NCBI GenBank assembly: GCA_003135315.1
Contig: PLBD01000450.1
Span: 1 to 5,216 of the forward strand
Direction: 5' to 3'
Length of the DNA stretch: 5,216 nt
Source: Acidobacteriaceae bacterium
Lineage (GTDB): Bacteria; Acidobacteriota; Terriglobia; Terriglobales; Acidobacteriaceae
Shown here in pieces: positions 1 through 5,140 of the stretch (its first letter is position 1; each line of letters opens with the position of its first letter). Below the pieces are notes generated by a model. That model saw only the letters and a program-made list of their open reading frames with translations, was not told the DNA's origin and ran no database searches. The position numbers and the translations under genes are program-made.

Positions 1-1004
1 CGCTCCAGCGCGGCGTCCTTCTCGATATACTTGCGATATTCGTTCAGCGTGGTGGCGCCGATGGCACGCAACTCGCCGCGCGCGAGCGCCGGCTTCAGCA
101 TGTTCGAGGCGTCGATTGCCCCCTCGGCCGCGCCCGCTCCTACCAGCGTGTGCAGCTCATCGATGAAGAGAATGATCTTTCCCTGCGACTGCTCGATCTC
201 CTTCAGCACAGCTTTCAAGCGGTCTTCGAACTCTCCGCGATACTTAGCACCCGCCAGCATCGCGCCCAGATCGAGCGACACCACGCGTTTATTCTTCAGT
301 TGTTCGGGAACGTCGCCGGAGATGATGCGCTGCGCCAGGCCTTCCACGATGGCAGTCTTGCCCACGCCGGGCTCGCCAATCAGCACTGGATTGTTCTTGG
401 TGCGGCGCGACAGCACCTGCACCACGCGACGCACTTCCTCATCGCGCCCGATGACGGGATCGAGTTTTCCCTGGCGCGCGAGTTCGGTCAGATCTTTGGC
501 ATAGCGCTCCAGCGCCTGATATTTCGCCTCCGGATTCTGGTCGGTGACTTTCTGATTGCCGCGCACGGTAGTCAAAGCGCGGAGAATGTTGTCGTAGCCG
601 GCGCCGCCGCGCGCCAGGATCTCCTGAGCCGGGTCGCGCTTCAGCTTGGTCATGCCGAGCAGCAGGTGCTCGGTGGAAACGTACTCGTCCTTGAAATTCG
701 ACGCCTCTTTGAAGGCGTTCTCCAGCATCTTGGAAGTAACGTCGGAGAGATGCGCCTGCGTGGCGCCGCTGCCGGAAACTTTCGGCAGCTTCTCGATCTC
801 GCGCATCGCTTCAGCCTGCACCGCGGAGGCATGAAGCCCCACGCGCTCCAGCAGCGGTGCGACGATGCCTTCGGTGTCTTCGACCAGCGCGGCCAGAATG
901 TGCACTGGCTGCACTTCAGGATTGCCATGCTCGCTGGCGAGATCGTTCGCCCGCTGCATTGCCTCCTGCGCCTTGACAGTTAATTTGTCCCAACGGATTG
1001 CCAT
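1..1004 (-). CDS. clpB: ClpB disaggregase, N-terminal part (cut by the window edge)
   Basis: Hsp100 AAA+ chaperone that, with DnaK/DnaJ, pulls polypeptides out of aggregates through its hexamer pore at the cost of ATP. Translating the minus strand from the ATG at 1004 gives 334 uninterrupted residues, which run off the left edge. A two-repeat Clp N domain spans about residues 1-145 and the first AAA+ module begins near 160. It shows Walker A GEPGVGKT (210-217), the pore-loop motif GAKYRGEFEDR (252-262), Walker B IILFIDE (277-283) and sensor-region ATTLNEYR (317-324). These sit about four residues later than in E. coli ClpB, as memory of that protein goes. The reading stops in EKDAALE, just before the expected arginine finger; the middle coiled coil and second AAA+ domain lie outside. 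A GGAG ribosome site (1010-1013) stands 5 bases before the ATG. The gene lies downstream of hsp20 on the same strand, with an intrinsic terminator between them. ClpA/ClpC are less likely because the N domain and Walker regions read as ClpB. Confidence 0.96.
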   Translation of the reverse strand, partial: MAIRWDKLTVKAQEAMQRANDLASEHGNPEVQPVHILAALVEDTEGIVAPLLERVGLHASAVQAEAMREIEKLPKVSGSGATQAHLSDVTSKMLENAFKEASNFKDEYVSTEHLLLGMTKLKRDPAQEILARGGAGYDNILRALTTVRGNQKVTDQNPEAKYQALERYAKDLTELARQGKLDPVIGRDEEVRRVVQVLSRRTKNNPVLIGEPGVGKTAIVEGLAQRIISGDVPEQLKNKRVVSLDLGAMLAGAKYRGEFEDRLKAVLKEIEQSQGKIILFIDELHTLVGAGAAEGAIDASNMLKPALARGELRAIGATTLNEYRKYIEKDAALE

Positions 1005-1018
1005 GTAAACTCCAGTGG

Positions 1019-1045
1019 TCAGTAACCAGCGTCAGCAGTCATCAT
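1019..1045. repeat. Degenerate TCAG-type heptamer repeat in the clpB leader
   Basis: Units TCAGTAA, CCAGCG (one base short), TCAGCAG and TCATCAT follow each other directly upstream of clpB. The TCAGNNN pattern is the one seen better preserved at 5057-5105 and, on the opposite strand, at 5196-5216. Seen in sequence only. It is too degenerate to be called on its own, but is credible beside the other arrays. Confidence 0.4.
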
Positions 1046-1104
1046 TGCAAAGAAGCGATTAGGCCGTTCAAGATTTCCGACCTCGTTCGGTCAGGATAAT
1101 CATA

Positions 1105-1132
1105 CTGGCAACTGGAGGCTGGCTACCGGCAA
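1105..1132. repeat. Four-unit degenerate heptamer array (CTGGNNN)
   Basis: CTGGCAA, CTGGAGG, CTGGCTA and CCGGCAA are in perfect 7-base register. Read on the minus strand the units become NNNCCAG, which relates them to the TCAG/CCAG heptamers at 1019-1045 and 5057-5105. The array lies in the hsp20-clpB spacer, between the terminator and clpB. No coding or structural role is visible. Confidence 0.5.
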
Positions 1133-1175
1133 CTATTTCTTAACTGCTCTCGCCCCCCGGAGAGTTCCCTTTGGT

Positions 1176-1210
1176 AAACAAAAGGGAGGCAAGATTTGCA
1201 CCCGCCTCCC
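1176..1210 (-). terminator. Intrinsic terminator downstream of hsp20
   Basis: On the minus strand the 7-bp stem GGGAGGC/GCCTCCC (1204-1210 with 1184-1190) encloses a 13-base loop and is followed directly by TTTTGTTT (1183-1176). This is the standard Rho-independent layout, 58 bases after the hsp20 stop codon. An inner GCAA/TTGC pairing inside the loop is an alternative fold. A second small hairpin, CGAACT-GGGG-AGTTCG (1227-1212, minus), precedes it. It should end most hsp20 transcripts before clpB, so clpB would need read-through or its own promoter. Confidence 0.75.
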
Positions 1211-1267
1211 TCGAACTCCCCAGTTCGTCTCCCTCCAGGAAATTTCTCCCGAGGGGCGAAACCTGCC

Positions 1268-1768
1268 TCAGGCCGCGTGGCCCTGGCTCTGAGGTTCAAC
1301 TTTCTTGCCTTCGATCGACTTCTGGCCAATGTTGACCTTGATCTGCTTCGGCTTGGCCTCGGCCCGCTTTGCCAGGCGGATCTTCAGCACGCCGTGATCG
1401 TAGTCGGCCTTGATGTCGTCGGTGCTGACGGTGTTCGGCAGCGTGAAGGAGCGAGTAAAGCTGCCATAACGGCGCTCCACTCGGTGGAAGTTCTCTTCTT
1501 TCTCTTCCTTTTCGAGCTTGCGCTCGCCGCTCACGCTCAGGACGTTGTTCTCGACCTTGATGTCGAGGTCCTTCTCGTCGATGCCGGGCACTTCCAGCTT
1601 CAACTGGATGCCGTGCTCGTCCTCGTAGATATCGACCGCGGGCACGAACGCCCCGGCGGTCAGCGATTCCTCGCGGCCACCGCCGTATTGTTCCTCGAAC
1701 AGCCGGCTCATCCGGTTCTGCAGTGAACTCAACTCACGGTAAGGATCCCAACGAGTCAAGATTGTCAT
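1268..1768 (-). CDS. Small heat-shock protein, Hsp20/alpha-crystallin family
   Basis: ATP-independent cytoplasmic holdase of 166 residues that binds unfolding proteins and passes them to the DnaK/ClpB machinery. The N-terminal arm (1-40) is followed by an alpha-crystallin domain from PAVDIYED (43-50) through LEVPGIDEKDLDIKVENNVLSVSGER (58-82, read in pieces), the FHRVERRYGSFTRSFTLP segment (94-111) and the closing GVLKIRLAK (126-134). A charged tail holds IKV and VNI tripeptides (143-147), one of which may serve as the I-x-I oligomer anchor. A strong GGAGGA ribosome site (1777-1782) lies 8 bases before the ATG. Length and motif order are normal for bacterial class A Hsp20 proteins. The gene has its own promoter at 1874-1902 and terminator at 1176-1210, and is followed by clpB, a functional partner. 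The plus strand carries an open frame across it that is only an antisense shadow. Confidence 0.95.
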   Translation of the reverse strand: MTILTRWDPYRELSSLQNRMSRLFEEQYGGGREESLTAGAFVPAVDIYEDEHGIQLKLEVPGIDEKDLDIKVENNVLSVSGERKLEKEEKEENFHRVERRYGSFTRSFTLPNTVSTDDIKADYDHGVLKIRLAKRAEAKPKQIKVNIGQKSIEGKKVEPQSQGHAA

Positions 1769-1810
1769 GGTCCAAATCCTCCAAACGTTTAATCGATAAC
1801 TTAATGTGCG

Positions 1811-1853
1811 ATCTGTACTTTGGGTCTGTACTATCGTCGCTAACAGAACAGAT
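1811..1853 (-). repeat. Paired direct repeats in the hsp20 leader (AGTACAGA x2 against TCTGT x2)
   Basis: On the minus strand AGTACAGA occurs twice with a 13-base period (1832-1825 and 1819-1812). Slightly upstream TCTGTTCTGT (1852-1843) gives two copies of the complement of ACAGA; the outer match is ATCTGT (1853-1848) with ACAGAT (1816-1811). In the mRNA these can pair with each other and compete with the 5' hairpin at 1838-1866. As DNA they may instead be regulator half-sites. Function is unknown. Confidence 0.45.
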
Positions 1854-1870
1854 GCATTTGTTAGCGCTAA
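1838..1870. promoter_or_regulatory. Operator-like inverted repeats at the hsp20 transcription start
   Basis: CGCTAACA (1838-1845) and TGTTAGCG (1859-1866) form a perfect 8-bp inverted repeat with a 13-base gap. The right arm is also part of the 10-bp palindrome TTAGCGCTAA (1861-1870). The predicted hsp20 start site (about 1866-1868) falls at the edge of the repeat, a classical repressor position; in RNA the same bases form an 8-bp hairpin at the 5' end. It shares TTAGC/GCTAA ends with CIRCE, but order and spacing differ, so HrcA binding is not supported. Confidence 0.6.
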
Positions 1871-1873
1871 AGA

Positions 1874-1902
1874 ATCATAAAATGTGAGCGTATAAATGTC
1901 AA
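1874..1902 (-). promoter_or_regulatory. hsp20 promoter, sigma-70 type
   Basis: Minus strand: perfect -35 TTGACA (1902-1897), a 17-base spacer, and -10 TATGAT (1879-1874), one base from consensus. The start site is predicted at about 1867, giving a leader of roughly 99 bases. The -35 is extended to TTGACATTTA and preceded immediately by CTTTACATAAA (1913-1903), two blocks that recur in the promoter near 4312. Such a strong housekeeping-type promoter on a heat-shock gene fits control by repression rather than by a heat-shock sigma factor. Confidence 0.8.
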
Positions 1903-2107
1903 TTTATGTAAAGGCGGTCTTCTTGTATTGGAAAAATTAAACTCAAGTTGTTATTTTTCAATATTTTGAATGGAATCCGCGGGTAACTTGTAAAGGATGG
2001 TTTGATGCCGGGTCATGCCGACCGCGAGGATTCAAGGGTTAGAAGCGGGGTCGATGATTGCCTGCCCTGTGGCACCCCTCGGGCTGGGAAAGTCGGTTTC
2101 AGGTGGT

Positions 2108-2125
2108 GCGGCGCTTCGGTGCCGC
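2108..2125. other. Stable hairpin with TTCG tetraloop
   Basis: GCGGCGC-TTCG-GTGCCGC forms seven pairs (one G-T) closed by the exceptionally stable C(UUCG)G loop. No T-tract follows on either strand, so it is not a plain terminator. It lies in unexplained GC-rich DNA upstream of the DUF2306-like gene; it may be a leader structure or part of a dispersed repeat. Confidence 0.45.
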
Positions 2126-2191
2126 GTTCGCCGATCAGGAAAGAGTCGCCCTTCAGGTCCCGCACGGACTACGGCGCGCCAAGTTGCCGAG

Positions 2192-2219
2192 TTGCCAACT
2201 ACTCACCTGGAACTAATAA
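2192..2219 (+). promoter_or_regulatory. Weak candidate promoter for the DUF2306-like gene
   Basis: TTGCCA (2192-2197, five of six -35 bases), a 16-base spacer and TAATAA (2214-2219, a poor -10) lie about 50 bases before the chosen start codon. TTGCCA overlaps the second copy of an AGTTGCC repeat, so the match may be incidental. It is listed because it is the best placed candidate. Confidence 0.25.
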
Positions 2220-2269
2220 GGCCCTGGTCACGTACCTACCCACCGATACAGTCGCACCGGCAGGTGTTT

Positions 2270-3040
2270 ATGACAGCTTTGATCGTTGCCATCGTTCTCG
2301 GCATCGGGAATCCGGTGCACCCAGCCTGGCCTGTCTACCTGAAGGCGGCTCTCGGGCTCCACATCGCCAGCGGCATTGTCGCCTTCGTTTGCGCTCCGGT
2401 CGCGCTTCTGACGACGAAGGGCGGAAAGACCCATCGCAAATGGGGGAAGGTTTATTTCTGGGCCATGGCCGTGGTGGCCGCGAGCGCCCTGTTCCTATCC
2501 ATCCTGCTGCCGATTCTGTTCCTGGCGCTGGTGGCAGTGTTCAGTTTTTATGCCGCCTACGCGGGCTATCGTGTCCTGTCTCTGAAGGACCTGGCGAGGG
2601 GCGGACGTGCCCGTGTGATCGATTGGGCCGCCGCTCTCATCACGTTCATGACAAGCGCTTCGCTGGCCGCAATCGGTGCCATCCGCCCGCACATGTTAAC
2701 CGGCCTCCCGCGCCTGGTGCCCATCGTACTGGGCTGCATCGGCATGCTCCTGGGCGGCCGGTCAATACTGCTGTTCGTCCATCCGCCCTCCGACAAGCAA
2801 TTCTGGTGGTTTGAGCACATGAGCGGCATGATCGCCAGCTATATTGCTGCAGTCGCCGCCTTCTCCGTTGTTAATCTCGGGCCTCACTTCGGCAATGCCT
2901 GGTGGGTGTGGCTGTGGCCAGCGATGGTCGGAGTGCCCGGCATCCGCGTTTGGAAGAGCTATTACCGGAAGAAGTTCTCAGCCAGACAGAAAGCTCCCGC
3001 TGTCGCGGGCACCGCTGGCTTCAAGTCAGCACTTCGCTGA
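2270..3040 (+). CDS. Multi-pass membrane protein, DUF2306-like
   Basis: 256 residues, mostly hydrophobic, with about seven membrane segments (near 27-48, 61-80, 82-103, 116-138, 148-170, 185-203 and 209-226) and a basic tail. Suggestive residues are H31 in the first full helix, the loop KGGKTHRKWGKVYF (50-63) and EHMSGMIASYIAAVAAF (182-198). A KGG..HR..G..Y loop after a first helix starting with His resembles DUF2306 membrane proteins, whose function is not established; I recognise this from memory of the pattern only. The frame is open back to an ATG at 2015, but that 85-residue extension is Arg/Pro/Gly-rich and unlike the rest. I therefore start at 2270, with a weak CAGGTG ribosome site just before. 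The last 20 bases overlap the convergent methyltransferase gene, so the Lys/Ala-rich C-terminus is encoded antisense to that gene's end. Confidence 0.8.
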   Translation: MTALIVAIVLGIGNPVHPAWPVYLKAALGLHIASGIVAFVCAPVALLTTKGGKTHRKWGKVYFWAMAVVAASALFLSILLPILFLALVAVFSFYAAYAGYRVLSLKDLARGGRARVIDWAAALITFMTSASLAAIGAIRPHMLTGLPRLVPIVLGCIGMLLGGRSILLFVHPPSDKQFWWFEHMSGMIASYIAAVAAFSVVNLGPHFGNAWWVWLWPAMVGVPGIRVWKSYYRKKFSARQKAPAVAGTAGFKSALR

Positions 3041-4220
3041 TCACGCACTTCAGATACGCCGTTTCCGGCACATTCAGCAGGACGGGATGGTCTTGTGCGG
3101 CGCCGCGCTTTTCAAGGACGCGGACTACTCGTCCTGCGTCGGCTGCGGCCGAGCCCAGCATCTCCAGAAACTCCGCTTCGCTCACACGGAACGAGCAGGA
3201 GCACGTGACCAGTATGCCTCTGGGACGAAGCATCTTCAGCGCACGCAGGTTGAGTTCTTTGTAGCCGCGCAGCGCAGTCGGCACGGCGCGCTTGGTTTTG
3301 GCAAACGCCGGAGGGTCGAGAACGATCGTTTCGTACTGCCGGCCGGCGGTGGCGTAGTCCTTCAGCAGGTCGAAGGCGTTGGCCTCGATCCACTCGATCT
3401 CGCCGGCACGATGCTGGTCGCGATTGAGCTGCTCGTTCTGCTCGGCAACCTCCAGCGCCGGCCGTGAGGAATCGACCGCGGCAACGCTCTCGCACACGCG
3501 AGCCAGATGCAGCGCAAATCCGCCTTGATACGTGAAGACGTCCAGCGCTTCGCCGTGCGCATAGCGCGCTGCGGCCGCATAGTTCTCGCGCTGATCAAGA
3601 AATGCCCCGGTCTTCTGGCCGCTTAGTCCGTCGAAGTGAAACCGCACCCCGTTCACCGTGAAGATGGTGCTCGACCGCTCGCCCCGCAGCAGTTGTGAAT
3701 CGCGGGCCGGCAACTCCTCCAGTTTGCGAATGTGCGGATCCACGCGTTCCAGCACGCTGGCATCGGGAAAATGCTCGGCCAACGAGGCGAGCACGACCCG
3801 TCGCAGATCGTCGCGATCGAAGGCCTGCGTCAGCGCCTGCATTGCCAGGACATCGTTGTACTTGTCGACGATCAGGCCGGGCAGCAGGTCAGCCTCGCTA
3901 AAGATGCCACGGTAGGAGTCGGTATCGTGTACGCTGCGCTGGCGAAACCCGATGGCGCCGGCGATTCGACTACGCAGCAGGTCCGGCAGGGCTTCTTCCG
4001 CGATCTCTTCGCCGCTGACCAGACGGATGGCGATCTGCGACGCGCTGCTGTAGAGCGCCGACCCCAGTCGTTTGCCGCGCTCATCACGGACTTGCACAAG
4101 CGCCCCGGCGGGAGCGTCCACAGAAGGCGCGAGATCGGAGCGGTAAACCCATACGTGTCCACCGCGCAGCCGGGCAGCACCGCGCTGGTTCACGGTTATA
4201 ACGGGAATTGAGCCGGTCAC
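3021..4220 (-). CDS. rlmI: Class I SAM-dependent rRNA methyltransferase, RlmI-like (23S m5C)
   Basis: 399 residues, the usual length of the RlmI/YccW family, which makes 5-methylcytosine in 23S rRNA (C1962 in E. coli) using S-adenosylmethionine. An N-terminal PUA RNA-binding domain (about 6-75) leads to SEADLLPGLIVDKY (108-121) and the family hallmark QKTGAFLDQR (202-211). The Rossmann fold follows: LDVFTYQGGF (226-235, SAM loop), acidic D250, EANAFD (279-284), DPPAF (302-306) and TCSCS (339-343). The last carries Cys 340 and 342, one expected to be a catalytic cysteine. The C-terminus is HPVLLNVPETAYLKC (378-392). The start is a GTG, placed by the AGAGG site 5 bases upstream; an ATG at 4225 is out of frame and stops after two codons. 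The closely related RlmK/RlmL-type enzymes or an RlmO-like member cannot be fully excluded, so the exact target base is inferred. The gene runs divergently from the membrane/XRE pair and converges on the DUF2306-like gene. Confidence 0.88.
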   Translation of the reverse strand: MTGSIPVITVNQRGAARLRGGHVWVYRSDLAPSVDAPAGALVQVRDERGKRLGSALYSSASQIAIRLVSGEEIAEEALPDLLRSRIAGAIGFRQRSVHDTDSYRGIFSEADLLPGLIVDKYNDVLAMQALTQAFDRDDLRRVVLASLAEHFPDASVLERVDPHIRKLEELPARDSQLLRGERSSTIFTVNGVRFHFDGLSGQKTGAFLDQRENYAAAARYAHGEALDVFTYQGGFALHLARVCESVAAVDSSRPALEVAEQNEQLNRDQHRAGEIEWIEANAFDLLKDYATAGRQYETIVLDPPAFAKTKRAVPTALRGYKELNLRALKMLRPRGILVTCSCSFRVSEAEFLEMLGSAAADAGRVVRVLEKRGAAQDHPVLLNVPETAYLKCVISEVLT

Positions 4221-4288
4221 AGCATCCTCTCTGGAATCAAAGACTTATCTTACCGGAAGCAAGGTGCAGAGATCTTCGGCACGAGCCT

Positions 4289-4313
4289 ACTTTACATAAA
4301 GTAAAATATACTT
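4289..4313. promoter_or_regulatory. Nested palindromes upstream of the membrane/XRE operon (probable operator)
   Basis: ACTTTA-CA-TAAAGT (4289-4302) is a perfect inverted repeat. Overlapping it, AAGTA-AAATA-TACTT (4299-4313) is another, which runs into the -35 hexamer. Overlapping dyads at a promoter are typical of repressor sites, and the operon encodes an XRE regulator, so autoregulation is the simplest reading (inference). CTTTACATAAA from the left dyad recurs next to the hsp20 -35. Confidence 0.55.
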
Positions 4314-4340
4314 GACATTTAGTTGATTATTTCTTACATT
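4312..4340 (+). promoter_or_regulatory. Promoter of the membrane protein/XRE operon
   Basis: Perfect -35 TTGACA (4312-4317), a 17-base spacer, and TACATT (4335-4340; four of six -10 bases). The predicted start near 4347 leaves a 5' leader of about 30 bases. That leader opens with the inverted repeat GTCGA-N7-TCGAC (4347-4363), which abuts the ribosome site AGGAGGA (4364-4370). The weak -10 beside a perfect -35 suits a regulated promoter. Confidence 0.6.
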
Positions 4341-4377
4341 ATGTCCGTCGAACATTACTCGACAGGAGGAAACGGAA

Positions 4378-4833
4378 ATGGATCTGTCCTATCAGGAAAA
4401 AAGCATACTGGGGTCCCTACTCACGATGGTCATCGTCTACGGATACTACTTTGCCAACGCGCTGCGCCACGCCGGTGATCCCGAATTCGCCAACGGTGGA
4501 CTCGGCCGTCTCATTCTCGCCGTGGTCGCCATTGTGGTGATCCAAATCGTATATCAAATCGTTCTCGCCCTGGAATCCCAACCTGAACCCAAGGACGAAC
4601 GCGACGTTCTGATCGAATGCAAAGCCTATCGTAACGGCTATTTTGCACTGGCCACCGGCGCTTTCCTGGTCATCGGCGGCGTCATCATGGCCGTCCTGGC
4701 ACGCGATGCCGCTCCCACGCGGATCATTGCTACGCCGTTCCTCATCGTCAACCTGGTGCTCCTGTTTATGGTATTGGCTGAATTGGTGAAGCTCCTCACC
4801 CAGCTGTTCTATTACCGGCGAGGCCTGCGATGA
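4378..4833 (+). CDS. Four-helix membrane protein of unknown function, partner of an XRE regulator
   Basis: 151 residues with four clear membrane helices (about 9-29, 42-65, 87-107 and 115-141). Between helices 2 and 3 is the charged loop QPEPKDERDVLIECKAYRNGY (68-88, read in two parts); a DERD...K segment ahead of helix 3 is common in small membrane proteins paired with tiny XRE regulators, such as DUF2178-like ones. I cannot name the family with certainty. The protein ends in YYRRGLR, so the positive-inside rule places the C-terminus in the cytoplasm. AGGAGGA sits 7 bases before the ATG, predicting strong translation. The stop codon overlaps the next start (ATGA), so the two are made together. 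No enzyme motif is visible; a sensor, transporter-like or immunity role would be guesswork. Confidence 0.88.
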   Translation: MDLSYQEKSILGSLLTMVIVYGYYFANALRHAGDPEFANGGLGRLILAVVAIVVIQIVYQIVLALESQPEPKDERDVLIECKAYRNGYFALATGAFLVIGGVIMAVLARDAAPTRIIATPFLIVNLVLLFMVLAELVKLLTQLFYYRRGLR

Positions 4834-5051
4834 GCAAGGGACGGATCACGAACAACGTTCGGAAGCTGCGCTTCCACCATTCGGAGATGACGCAGCAGGA
4901 ATTGGCGGAAAAGGTAGGCGTCACCCGGCAGACCGTGATCGCGATTGAGGGCGACAAATATTCGCCTTCGCTGGAGGTCGCCTTTCGCATCGCCCACGCC
5001 TTCGGAGTGCCGCTGGAGGAGGTGTTCCACTACGAATCGAGCGATTTGTAG
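4830..5051 (+). CDS. Small XRE/Cro-C1-type HTH transcriptional regulator
   Basis: 73 residues, essentially one helix-turn-helix domain. MTQQELAEKVGVTRQTVIAIE (20-40) supplies helices 2 and 3, with the recognition helix at about 31-39, followed by the conserved GDKYSPSLEVAFRIAHAFGVPLEEVF (41-66) typical of YozG-like stand-alone regulators. There is no sensor or dimerisation extension, so it presumably dimerises through the HTH fold and acts as a repressor. Its ATG overlaps the stop of the membrane protein gene by 4 bases and has GAGG (4820-4823) 6 bases upstream, indicating translational coupling. The dyads at 4289-4313 before the operon are its most likely target; a partial match at the hsp20 promoter raises a second candidate. 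The signal, if any, that it senses is unknown; control through the membrane partner is a possibility. Confidence 0.95.
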   Translation: MSKGRITNNVRKLRFHHSEMTQQELAEKVGVTRQTVIAIEGDKYSPSLEVAFRIAHAFGVPLEEVFHYESSDL

Positions 5052-5056
5052 AGCGT

Positions 5057-5105
5057 TCAGCTATCAGCTTTCAGTTTTCAGCTGTCAGGCATCAGCTTCC
5101 AGCTG
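5057..5105. repeat. Seven-unit degenerate heptamer tandem array (TCAGCTN)
   Basis: Directly after the XRE stop codon come TCAGCTA, TCAGCTT, TCAGTTT, TCAGCTG, TCAGGCA, TCAGCTT and CCAGCTG in perfect 7-base register. Units 3-4 and 7 also create an 8-bp inverted repeat, TTCAGCTG (5077-5084) and CAGCTGAA (5100-5107), able to form a hairpin with a 15-base loop. It is non-coding and resembles short tandemly repeated sequences found between genes in several phyla. It could fold at the 3' end of the operon transcript. Confidence 0.8.
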
Positions 5106-5140
5106 AAGCCATCGGCCCTTCTGACGTCCTGCCTTGAAGG

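Larger units (their letters stand above)
1769..2269. other. Long intergenic region between hsp20 and the DUF2306-like gene
   Basis: About 500 bases without a credible gene. The left half (1769-1990) is AT-rich and holds the hsp20 leader, operator-like repeats and promoter; a run of A/T tracts at 1931-1970 with a TTCAA-TATT-TTGAA inverted repeat (1957-1970) could be an UP-like element. The right half (2000-2269) is abruptly GC-rich, with a stable hairpin (2108-2125) and a short AGTTGCC repeat (2182-2197). Open frames cross it, but their translations are rich in Arg, Pro and Gly and resemble no protein I know. Confidence 0.7.

Noticed and set aside
150..983. 277-codon plus-strand open frame over clpB
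   Set aside because: It is antisense to a ClpB sequence with all expected motifs; its His/Leu-rich translation resembles no known protein.
1067..1072. Sigma-32 promoter for clpB (CTTGAA on the minus strand)
   Set aside because: The -35-like hexamer is exact, but no CCCCAT-type -10 lies at a suitable distance.
1099..1104. TATGAT -10 box for a separate clpB promoter
   Set aside because: No recognisable -35 lies 16-18 bases upstream on the minus strand. It overlaps the edge of the heptamer region and may be chance.
1196..1726. 176-codon plus-strand open frame over hsp20
   Set aside because: Antisense shadow of a clear Hsp20; the translation is a low-complexity Val/Leu/Asp mixture.
1838..1870. 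CIRCE operator for HrcA
   Set aside because: CIRCE is TTAGCACTC-N9-GAGTGCTAA. Here the halves appear as GCTAA first and TTAGC second, or abutting without spacer; order and spacing do not fit.
1939..1946. HAIR element for HspR
   Set aside because: Only one half (ACTCAAG) is present; the matching CTTGAGT at a 7-base distance is missing.
2015..2269. 85-residue N-terminal extension of the DUF2306-like protein
   Set aside because: The extension is basic and Pro-rich, lacks protein-like patterning, and the fold makes sense from the ATG at 2270. It cannot be formally excluded without homologues.
2002..2814. 270-codon plus-strand frame overlapping the DUF2306-like gene
   Set aside because: Out of frame with the convincing membrane protein, and rich in Arg, Pro, Gly and Ser without any domain.
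4217..4225. ATG at 4225 as the rlmI-like start, or as a leader mini-ORF
   Set aside because: It is out of frame and reads ATG-CTG-TGA. The GTG at 4220 has better ribosome-site spacing. A two-codon upstream ORF is too small to claim as functional.
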